8,791 bases of DNA from QQUD01 sp039029915 (GTDB lineage Bacteria; Chloroflexota; Anaerolineae; Promineifilales; Promineifilaceae), in NCBI GenBank assembly GCA_039029915.1, contig JBCCFD010000345.1:1-8791 (forward strand), written 5' to 3'. A program made the position numbers and the translations under genes. Positions 1-5,421 of this stretch are shown one piece after another; position 1 is the stretch's first letter, and every line of letters begins with the position of its first letter. The notes beneath the pieces were generated by a model, which worked only from the letters and a program-made list of their open reading frames with translations, made no database searches and was not told the DNA's origin.

Positions 1-231
1 CAAGACCCCCAACGATATATCATCGGCATGGATGACAGCAATTTGAGCGTACTCAAACAGCGATACGGGAACCATCCTCGTCTTTACCGGCTTTTAGAAT
101 TTGCTAAAAACGGACGTGAGCTAAACGTACCTGACCCTTATTACACCAAAAACTTTGACTACGTTTATGAACTGGTTAAGGATGGCTGTGAAGGCTTACT
201 TATGACCATCAAACAAAACGAGGGCATTTAA
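1..231 (+). CDS. Low-molecular-weight protein tyrosine phosphatase, C-terminal part
   Basis: The open frame enters from the left edge and ends at TAA 229-231, leaving 76 visible codons. The protein begins upstream, so its P-loop (CX5R) is not in view. The visible part matches the C-terminal half of low-molecular-weight protein tyrosine phosphatases. It has a YIIGMDDSN segment, then VPDPYY, whose Asp (codon 45 of the window) is the family's general acid and whose adjacent tyrosines are often regulatory phosphosites, and finally the closing helix FDYVYELVKDGCEGLL. These cytosolic enzymes dephosphorylate tyrosine-phosphorylated proteins or sometimes small phosphoesters. The substrate cannot be told here. 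The next gene starts 75 bases downstream on the same strand, so cotranscription is possible. ArsC-type arsenate reductases share the fold, but the DPYY loop followed by this tail favours the phosphatase. Confidence 0.88.
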   Translation, partial: QDPQRYIIGMDDSNLSVLKQRYGNHPRLYRLLEFAKNGRELNVPDPYYTKNFDYVYELVKDGCEGLLMTIKQNEGI

Positions 232-306
232 AATCAGTCATTTGCCGCACTATCTACCGCACACTCTACACTTGGCACCTGACACTGCATTTGAGGAGAG
301 AATTGG

Positions 307-1485
307 ATGAAAACACAACAAGAGCGTGATGTAATTGTGGTAGGGGCAGGGCCTGGAGGAGCAACCGCAGCCACAATATTGGCCCAAAAAGGGTATGATG
401 TTTTATTACTTGATCGGCAAGAGTTCCCACGCGACAAAATTTGTGGTGACGCTGTACCAGCAGGGGCAATCGAACTAATGCGGCAACTGGGAATGAGTGA
501 CAAAATCAATGCGTCAGTAGAGCGTGGAGAGCTTTACCCACTTTATCAAATGCTGCTTGTTTCACCCCGCAACCATGAGCTTATTGCCCATTTTAAAAAG
601 GGGGAACACGGAGCAGACTCATTTGTGGCACCTCGTCTCTACTTTGACGACATTATCCAAAAACACGCCGTTGAATCTGGGGCCGAGTTTTGCTTGGCTC
701 ACGCCAGAGAGCCGATTGTAGAAAACGGCCGTATTACTGGCATCCGCGCCAACGTCAATGGCAAAGCCACAGATTTCAAAGCCAAGATGGTGATTGGCGC
801 AGACGGCGTCACATCTGTAGTTACCCGCCATATTCGACCCAAGGTGAATCAGCACGCCAATAAACACCGGGCCATCGCTTTACGGGCTTATATTGATGAT
901 ATTGAAGAAATCCCCAACACGGTTGAGTTTTACCTTTATAAAGATATCTTGCCTGGCTACACCTGGATATTCCCCACAGGCAAAAACTCAGCCAACATTG
1001 GGCTGGGCATGCGCTTAGATCATTTCCGCAAAATCAAGGGCAATCTTAAAGATTTGTTGGCCCAATTTATGGCCTTCCCCAACATTAAAAAAAGACTACT
1101 AAACGGCGGGCAATTGAAAAATGTTGCCACCTGGCAACTCAACTTTGGCTCACAAAAACGGCTACAGCATGCTTATGATGGCGCGCTACTGGTGGGCGAC
1201 GCGGCTGGGTTCATTAACCCACTGACAGGAGGCGGCATTCACAACTCCATGATCTCAGCTCGGGTAGCTGCTGAAACGATCGATGCGGCGTTTGCTAAGG
1301 GTGACACGAGCCGAGACTTTTTAAAGGTGTATGAGCAGCGGTGTGATGAGGAAATGTGGGATAGCATGAAACGATCTTACACAATGCAAAGATCGTTTAT
1401 GCGCTTTCCAATTTTGGTTGATTTCATGGTGCGTCGGATGAAGGAAAACAGTCAGCTAGCGCAGACCTTTTTATCTAAACTTTAG
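307..1485 (+). CDS. Geranylgeranyl reductase family FAD-dependent oxidoreductase
   Basis: This 392-residue flavoprotein belongs to the geranylgeranyl reductase / BchP-ChlP-like branch of the PHBH-type FAD oxidoreductases. The dinucleotide-binding motif GAGPGG is at residues 13-18, with an acidic residue (D36) at the end of the second strand. PRDKICGD follows at 41-48, a hallmark of the family. IGADGVTS sits mid-protein, and the second FAD motif LLVGDAAGFINPLTGGG surrounds D298. Known members reduce prenyl double bonds in chlorophyll side chains, archaeal lipids or menaquinone; which prenyl substrate is used here is not visible. No membrane segment is evident and the protein is likely peripheral. 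The start is supported by AGGAG at 294-298, eight bases before ATG. It may share a transcript with the upstream phosphatase. One ACGGCCGT copy encodes NGR at 725-732. It could instead be another flavin-dependent monooxygenase or halogenase-like protein, but the PRDK-CGD motif argues for this family. Confidence 0.88.
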   Translation: MKTQQERDVIVVGAGPGGATAATILAQKGYDVLLLDRQEFPRDKICGDAVPAGAIELMRQLGMSDKINASVERGELYPLYQMLLVSPRNHELIAHFKKGEHGADSFVAPRLYFDDIIQKHAVESGAEFCLAHAREPIVENGRITGIRANVNGKATDFKAKMVIGADGVTSVVTRHIRPKVNQHANKHRAIALRAYIDDIEEIPNTVEFYLYKDILPGYTWIFPTGKNSANIGLGMRLDHFRKIKGNLKDLLAQFMAFPNIKKRLLNGGQLKNVATWQLNFGSQKRLQHAYDGALLVGDAAGFINPLTGGGIHNSMISARVAAETIDAAFAKGDTSRDFLKVYEQRCDEEMWDSMKRSYTMQRSFMRFPILVDFMVRRMKENSQLAQTFLSKL

Positions 1486-1516
1486 GGGATGCTGAAAGTT
1501 GCTCAATTGAAACCGC

Positions 1517-1891
1517 TCAATTTTGGGTCATGGGCTCTTCAAACTGCTTAGGCAGATCAAATGGTGAGACTGACTTGGTAACAAATTTGTCTGCACCGGC
1601 ATTCATACAGCTATCCCGCGTGGCGTCACGAGCATCAGCCGTATACATCAGGATAAACGGCCGTTCATGTCCGTACTGATCGCGAATACTCCGACACACT
1701 TCAATACCAGTCATGCCGGGCATCATCACATCCAAAATAATGACATCAGGAATGTCGTTATCAATAATTTTTAAGGCCTGTTTGCCGCTATACGCCCCAC
1801 GAACAGTATACCCAGCCTGTTCCAAAATAAATTTGCATAACTGAACCAGCGATGTTTCATCATCGACAACAAGAATCTTACTTTTCGACAT
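1517..1891 (-). CDS. Single-domain response regulator (receiver protein)
   Basis: This 124-residue protein consists of one CheY-like receiver domain with no output domain. The acidic pair D10-D11, phospho-acceptor D54 (in VIILDVMMPG), switch residue T84 and K106 are all present, so it should accept a phosphoryl group from a histidine kinase or Hpt protein. The usual Lys-Pro after strand 5 is Lys-Ser (K106-S107), and the last helix is short with a polar tail. No kinase gene is in the window, so its partner is unknown. It may act in a phosphorelay or by protein contact. The gene converges on the flavoprotein gene with only 31 bases between stops. ATG 1889-1891 has only a weak upstream ribosome site, but the N-terminus (SKILVVDDE) is typical. 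One ACGGCCGT copy at 1657-1664 is read as R-P. Confidence 0.93.
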   Translation of the reverse strand: MSKSKILVVDDETSLVQLCKFILEQAGYTVRGAYSGKQALKIIDNDIPDVIILDVMMPGMTGIEVCRSIRDQYGHERPFILMYTADARDATRDSCMNAGADKFVTKSVSPFDLPKQFEEPMTQN

Positions 1892-1942
1892 GCCACTAGT
1901 CTAATGCGGTCAACAGATAGGGTAAATAGGGGAAAGTAACTA

Positions 1943-1957
1943 TGGATTTGCAATCCA
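1943..1957. repeat. Short inverted repeat upstream of the response regulator
   Basis: TGGATT and AATCCA face each other around a TGC spacer, 52 bases before the response-regulator start codon and just past the terminator of the cold-shock gene. The only room for a dedicated response-regulator promoter is 1892-1979, and I see no convincing -35/-10 pair there. The repeat could be an operator or part of a leader hairpin, but arms of six bases also arise by chance. Confidence 0.3.
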
Positions 1958-1979
1958 AAAACTTGAAATATCAATTTAC

Positions 1980-2018
1980 AAAAAAAGCCCTCTAAAGAAA
2001 AAATCTCTAGAGGGCTTT
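1980..2018 (-). terminator. Rho-independent terminator of the cold-shock gene
   Basis: An 11-bp perfect stem (1984-1994 with 2008-2018, core GCCCTCTA/TAGAGGGC) closes a 13-base A-rich loop. In the minus direction it runs directly into seven Ts (complement of A 1980-1986). It starts 27 bases after the cold-shock stop codon. It separates that gene from the response regulator further along the same strand, so the two are probably independent transcription units. Confidence 0.88.
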
Positions 2019-2044
2019 CTAATAATTTTAAAAGTTAAGAAGAA

Positions 2045-2278
2045 CTATTGTGAAGGACCAAAACTACGCTGATTTATAACGTTCTGAGCTTGAGGACCGC
2101 GACCACGGTCTACCAATTCAAACTCGACTTTGTCACCTTCGTAAAGGTTACGATATCCTTCGCCTTCAATGGCTGTATAATGAACAAATACTTCTTGGCC
2201 ACCATCATCAGGATTGATAAAACCGTATCCTTTTAAACGACTAAACCATTTGACGACGCCTGTTGCTTTTAAATCCAT
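2045..2278 (-). CDS. Cold-shock domain protein (CspA family)
   Basis: This 77-residue, single cold-shock-domain protein is a small OB-fold protein that binds single-stranded RNA and DNA and typically melts RNA secondary structure in the cytosol. GVVKWF leads into RNP1 (KGYGFI, residues 16-21), followed by RNP2 (VFVH, residues 30-33) and the usual closing strand GPQAQNV. It is slightly longer than the common 66-70 residues because of a polar tail. The frame stays open to a GTG at 2294-2296, but that extension overlaps the sequence GTGGAGGC. Its GGAGG is a good ribosome site 11 bases before ATG 2276-2278, so I take the ATG as the start. The gene is monocistronic, with hairpin terminators on both sides. 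No long cspA-like thermosensor leader is evident. Cold induction is not shown by the sequence. Confidence 0.95.
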   Translation of the reverse strand: MDLKATGVVKWFSRLKGYGFINPDDGGQEVFVHYTAIEGEGYRNLYEGDKVEFELVDRGRGPQAQNVINQRSFGPSQ

Positions 2279-2340
2279 GTTGTTACTTGCCTCCACTACA
2301 CTTACTTCGAAATAAGCTAGTTCTATGTTGAATCAAAAAT

Positions 2341-2378
2341 AAAAGCACCATTCTGATAACGTGTTGAATGGTGCTTTT
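2341..2378. terminator. Bidirectional hairpin terminator
   Basis: A 13-bp perfect stem (2341-2353 with 2366-2378, AAAAGCACCATTC against its complement) closes a 12-base loop. T-rich tracts follow in both directions: TTTTTATTT on the + strand, and TTTTATTTTTG on the minus strand. On the minus strand it would end transcription coming from the acetyltransferase about 260 bases upstream, insulating the cold-shock gene. No + strand gene upstream is visible to need it. Confidence 0.8.
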
Positions 2379-2390
2379 TATTTACAATTT

Positions 2391-2428
2391 ATTACCAATA
2401 CATCACTTAATTTGATTACCAATACATC
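2391..2428. repeat. Direct repeat ATTACCAATACATC, two copies
   Basis: Identical 14-mers lie at 2391-2404 and 2415-2428, a 24-base period. Each is preceded by AATTT, so the similarity extends to about 19 bases with one extra G in the second copy. It may be a recent local duplication or a pair of protein-binding sites. Nothing in the sequence decides between these. Confidence 0.6.
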
Positions 2429-2497
2429 TCAGAACTAGATACAAGTTAACATTTCAGAAGCCCCTAAGTCAATTGATCAAAGAGGCATTTCACAGCA

Positions 2498-2525
2498 CTT
2501 TTACGGCGTTAAAAAGCCGTAAAAG
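2498..2525. repeat. Perfect 10-bp stem-loop without a T-tract
   Basis: CTTTTACGGC (2498-2507) and GCCGTAAAAG (2516-2525) form a perfect stem with an 8-base loop GTTAAAAA. No run of Ts follows on either strand, so it is not a standard intrinsic terminator. It lies 112 bases past the acetyltransferase stop in the transcription direction and could be a 3'-end stabilising structure, part of a small RNA, or a protein-binding palindrome. Confidence 0.6.
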
Positions 2526-2636
2526 GAGTAAGAATTTTCGTTAGATTTCAGGAGTAAATGGGAGGAAGGTTGAAATAAATTATCTAACCAACGGAGCGAG
2601 CATCTCACCATTAAATTTATGACGCAATATCATCCT

Positions 2637-3377
2637 TTATCCGAGCGGATTAGGGCGCAAGGTAGCCTGCAGTAGATATTGTTGAACGCCCGAGTCAACA
2701 AAGCCCACGGACTCCGCTAATTGAATAGATGCGCTGTTTTGATCAGACACGGCATAAATAGGCTCACGGCCGTTTCTCAGCACATACTGCACCATGGATG
2801 ACACAACGCTTTTGCCCCAGCCGCGCCGACGGTATGATGGGTTAGTATTGACAGCAATTTCCGCAAATTTTGGTCCCAGCCAGTTTAGGCCAGCCGCTGC
2901 TCCTACAGGACGAGACGGATCATCATTGGCGCGAATTAAAAAGCGAGGATATCCATTTGGGTGTTTATCTTCAGTAACCAAAACATTGATTATCGGTTCG
3001 GGGCGTTCTTCACTCAGGACATACAGTTTAAGCCGTTCTTCGGTTTGAATATCAAAGAATGCTTGAATCAGCGGAAAATGATGCGTGGGAATGTTCATGA
3101 TAACGGCCGTTCCTTCTGGAATGGCCGAGTAAACAAGCTGCGCAGCCAGCTCATGATTATGCATTGGGAGGCGCATCGTTACAAAAGGGCGAAACAGATC
3201 CATGCCTGTGCGTGAGAAAGCCACATACCCATCAGCAGACACAGTCGCTTCAGGCATCGTAACAATCGTGGTCTTGCTCTCGTCATAATGAAAGGCAAAA
3301 AAGGTGGCCAGCCCATCTACAATCATTTGCTCATCTAAGAGGTGGCGAATCGCCTGTCGTTTCTCGAATAAACTCAT
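2637..3377 (-). CDS. GNAT family N-acetyltransferase
   Basis: This is a 246-residue protein with a C-terminal GNAT acetyl-CoA-binding fold. The strand AEIAVNTNP leads into the pyrophosphate-binding motif RRRGWGKS (R183, G186, G188, fitting R/Q-x-x-G-x-G/A). A helix, then YAVSDQNSASIQLAESVGFVDSG, the family's usual motif B with Asn/Ser and a GF turn, complete the fold. The first 130 residues or so are not recognised and may form the acceptor-binding part, so the acceptor (amine, peptide or small molecule) is unknown. The frame is open to TTG at 3405-3407, but I prefer ATG 3375-3377. A promoter-like pair lies so close upstream that its transcript would start at or within a couple of bases of this ATG (probably leaderless), while the TTG would lie upstream of the transcript start. 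It is transcribed divergently from the ABC operon. Two ACGGCCGT copies are at 2766 and 3103. Confidence 0.85.
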   Translation of the reverse strand: MSLFEKRQAIRHLLDEQMIVDGLATFFAFHYDESKTTIVTMPEATVSADGYVAFSRTGMDLFRPFVTMRLPMHNHELAAQLVYSAIPEGTAVIMNIPTHHFPLIQAFFDIQTEERLKLYVLSEERPEPIINVLVTEDKHPNGYPRFLIRANDDPSRPVGAAAGLNWLGPKFAEIAVNTNPSYRRRGWGKSVVSSMVQYVLRNGREPIYAVSDQNSASIQLAESVGFVDSGVQQYLLQATLRPNPLG

Positions 3378-3385
3378 AGCCCCGA

Positions 3386-3415
3386 AGTATAATGGACAAG
3401 TTGCCAAAGAATCAA
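3386..3415 (-). promoter_or_regulatory. Putative sigma-70-type promoter of the acetyltransferase gene
   Basis: Read on the minus strand, TTGATT (3410-3415) and TATACT (3386-3391) are separated by 18 bases. The -10 matches consensus at five of six positions and the -35 at four. The expected start point falls around 3377-3379, on or just before the ATG of the acetyltransferase. That implies a leaderless or nearly leaderless mRNA. Confidence 0.55.
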
Positions 3416-3549
3416 CAGCAGGTACAATAATCTCATCTCTTTTTAGAGCAAAATATTTCGAGCAAAACCTACTGTACTTATTTGAGGCAAAAATGAACTT
3501 AGTTCGCCAAACACCATCAAAAGTTCATCCACCCATTTGCGGTGATAAT

Positions 3550-3578
3550 TTGCCAACCCAACAGCTCTGACCTATACA
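3550..3578 (+). promoter_or_regulatory. Putative promoter upstream of the ABC exporter operon
   Basis: TTGCCA (3550-3555, five of six consensus matches) and TATACA (3573-3578, four of six) are spaced by exactly 17 bases on the + strand. Transcription would begin near 3585 and meet the hairpin terminator at 3600-3634 after about 50 nucleotides, before reaching the ABC genes. It is therefore either the operon promoter with an attenuator or the promoter of a very short RNA. Confidence 0.5.
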
Positions 3579-3599
3579 TTCTTCACGAAGTTGATTTGC

Positions 3600-3634
3600 A
3601 AAAGCTCCGCACACTCTAGATGCGGAGCTTTTTT
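3600..3634 (+). terminator. Rho-independent terminator in the ABC operon leader
   Basis: A 12-bp stem (3600-3611 with 3621-3632, core AGCTCCGCA/TGCGGAGCT) closes the 9-base loop CACTCTAGA. On the + strand it ends in six Ts (3629-3634), then ATTTTC. No + strand gene lies upstream; the neighbour on that side is transcribed away. The hairpin must therefore act on a transcript beginning in the intergenic region. It ends only 11 bases before the earliest possible ABC start codon (3646) and 47 bases before the preferred one (3682), the position expected of an attenuator. Confidence 0.85.
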
Positions 3635-3681
3635 ATTTTCGGCAAATGGTGACATCACAACGTCCCAACGGAAAACATCTT

Positions 3682-5421
3682 ATGAATATTTACATTCAGC
3701 TCTTGAGAAAATATTTATCCACCCAAAAATGGCGGGCCACCTTGCTGATAACGCTCGTTATAACCAGCATTGGTTTGCGACTAGCCAATCCTCAATTTGT
3801 GCGCTTTTTCATCGATTCGGCTGAATCGGGCCGCTCTCTTGACCGCCTGTTAGGCGCTGCGGGCCTCTTCATTTTTGTGGCGCTTGTTCGACAAGCAATT
3901 GATATCGCATCTACCTTTGTTGGTGAGCAAGTGGCGTGGATTGCCACAAACGCCCTGCGGGCTGATTTGGCAGAGCATTGCTTAAAGTTAGATATGTCGT
4001 TTCATAAGGTCAACAAGCCGGGTGAACTCATCGAACGAGTGGATGGGGATGTCAATCAATTAGCCAAATTTTTCTCAGATTTAGTGATTCGGCTTTTTAC
4101 AAACTTCCTTTTGATTATTGGTGTTGTTGTCTTAGTCTGGCAAATTGATTGGCGTTTTGGCGTTTCTTTCGCCCTTATCGTCACGGTCGGTTTGCTCATT
4201 ATCAATAGCTTGCAAAAGCTAACCGTTCCTCGCTGGGGCAGGCTCCGCGAAGCAGACACCAATCTCTTTGGCTACCTTGAAGAATGGTTAATGGGTAGCG
4301 AAATCATTCGTTCAAGCCGAGCCGAGCAATTTATTATGAACCGCCTCCACATGCTTCAAAGAGAGCGATGGCTCAGTATGCGAAGCGCTATGCGCATGAA
4401 CTCCACGATGAGAGCGTTGCCTTCCTTCGTGTTTTTACTTGCTTATATTGCGGCACACCTTTGGGGTACGTTTCTATTCACAAATGAAATCTTGACAATA
4501 GGGACGCTTTATCTGGTCTTTTATTACATTGACGTGATTAAAGACCCTGTGTGGGAGGTGTCACGTCAGGTTCAGGATTTTCAACGAGCGGCAGCGAGCG
4601 TGAGGCGAATTGCAGCTTTGTTTCAAGAACGACCTACTATTCATGATGGGGCAGGTGTCGATTTTCCAGACGGCGCGCTATCTGTTCGTTTTAATCAAGT
4701 GGACTTTCATTATGCAGACGAACCAGAAACGGCCGTTCTTCAAAAGATTGATTTCACCCTCGAACCCGGCAAGGTTTTAGGGCTGCTTGGTCGAACCGGA
4801 AGCGGCAAATCAACCCTTTCCAAGCTTATCTTCCGATTCTACGATGTCACTGAAGGGGATATCAAGCTAGGTGGATTTGATATTCGAGACGCCACCCAAT
4901 CCCAACTGCGCCAGCGTATCGGTATGGTCACTCAGGAAGTAGAACTACTCAACAGCTCCCTTCGCAACAATTTAACCCTGTTCAACATGAGCATTACAGA
5001 TGAGCAGATTTTAGAAACGCTTCAACTGCTTGGGTTAGAAGAGTGGTTCAATGGCTTAGCTGATGGTCTGGACACCTACATTGCCTCTACCGATGAACTC
5101 TCGTCTGGTGAAGCCCAACTGCTCGCCTTTGCCCGCATCTTTTTGTTTGATCCCGGTCTAGTCATTTTGGATGAAGCATCATCACGATTAGATCCAGTCA
5201 CCGAGCTTTTGATTGAAAAGGCGATTGATTATTTATTAAACGGCCGTACCGCCATCATCATCGCTCATCGACTGGCTACCGTTCAACGCGCAGACCAGAT
5301 CATGATCCTAGAAAAAGGGCAAATCACCGAACACGATACGCGTGAACGGCTATTGGCCAATCCATTATCACAATTCTCACAGCTCATCAAAACGGGGCTA
5401 GGGGAGGGAATGTCCGCATGA
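3682..5421 (+). CDS. ABC exporter subunit 1 (fused membrane and ATPase domains, canonical Walker B)
   Basis: This is a 579-residue half-transporter of the type IV ABC exporter class. The N-terminal half has about six membrane segments (first near WRATLLITLVITSIGL, last near LTIGTLYLVFYYIDVI). The ATPase domain then shows an A-loop tyrosine (DFHYAD), Walker A GRTGSGKS (370-377), Q-loop Q418, signature LSSGE (473-477), Walker B VILDE with D497 and catalytic E498, D-loop SRLD and H-loop H529. The signature departs from LSGGQ. That fits the degenerate signature of one partner in a heterodimer, matched by the downstream gene, whose start overlaps this stop by four bases (ATGA). The substrate is unknown; drugs, lipids or peptides are all possible. 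ATG 3646 is an in-frame alternative with no ribosome site. ATG 3682 has a weak GGAA at 3671-3674 and gives a typical N-terminus. ACGGCCGT occurs at 4729 and 5240. Confidence 0.94.
   Translation: MNIYIQLLRKYLSTQKWRATLLITLVITSIGLRLANPQFVRFFIDSAESGRSLDRLLGAAGLFIFVALVRQAIDIASTFVGEQVAWIATNALRADLAEHCLKLDMSFHKVNKPGELIERVDGDVNQLAKFFSDLVIRLFTNFLLIIGVVVLVWQIDWRFGVSFALIVTVGLLIINSLQKLTVPRWGRLREADTNLFGYLEEWLMGSEIIRSSRAEQFIMNRLHMLQRERWLSMRSAMRMNSTMRALPSFVFLLAYIAAHLWGTFLFTNEILTIGTLYLVFYYIDVIKDPVWEVSRQVQDFQRAAASVRRIAALFQERPTIHDGAGVDFPDGALSVRFNQVDFHYADEPETAVLQKIDFTLEPGKVLGLLGRTGSGKSTLSKLIFRFYDVTEGDIKLGGFDIRDATQSQLRQRIGMVTQEVELLNSSLRNNLTLFNMSITDEQILETLQLLGLEEWFNGLADGLDTYIASTDELSSGEAQLLAFARIFLFDPGLVILDEASSRLDPVTELLIEKAIDYLLNGRTAIIIAHRLATVQRADQIMILEKGQITEHDTRERLLANPLSQFSQLIKTGLGEGMSA

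Larger units (their letters stand above)
2297..2636. other. 340-base intergenic region between cold-shock and acetyltransferase genes
   Basis: No plausible coding frame was found here. From left to right it holds a weak minus-strand promoter candidate for the cold-shock gene, a 13-bp hairpin terminator (2341-2378), two direct 14-base repeats (2391-2428), a 10-bp perfect stem-loop (2498-2525), and an AT-rich stretch with nothing recognisable up to the acetyltransferase stop. The promoter candidate is TTGATT at 2331-2336 and TATTTC at 2309-2314 with a 16-base spacer; its -10 is poor. Part of the region may be the acetyltransferase 3' untranslated region. A separate small RNA is possible but not demonstrated. 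Confidence 0.6.

Noticed and set aside
2540..2588. Inverted repeat GTTAGAT / ATCTAAC with 35 bases between arms
   Set aside because: Seven-base arms this far apart occur readily by chance in AT-rich intergenic DNA, and no gene start or terminator is nearby to give it a role.
3446..3467. GAGCAAAA repeated at 3446 and 3460, with a similar GAGGCAAAA at 3484
   Set aside because: The word is short and A-rich, spacing is uneven, and there is no link to a promoter element.
3304..3570. 88-codon + strand open frame crossing the start of the acetyltransferase gene
   Set aside because: Most of it is antisense to the well-supported acetyltransferase, its product resembles no family I know, and no ribosome site precedes ATG 3304. 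Only the last 25 codons were kept, as a weak finding.
257..3618. Identical 12-mer CCGCACACTCTA at 257-268 and in the terminator loop/stem at 3607-3618
   Set aside because: A window of this size is expected to contain a few identical 12-mer pairs by chance, and the two contexts differ (one is part of a 12-base tandem near-repeat, the other a terminator).
3408..3681. Possible toxin-antitoxin, phage or defence gene in the divergent gap
   Set aside because: No frame with recognisable motifs or adequate length exists on either strand; only promoter and terminator signals are seen.
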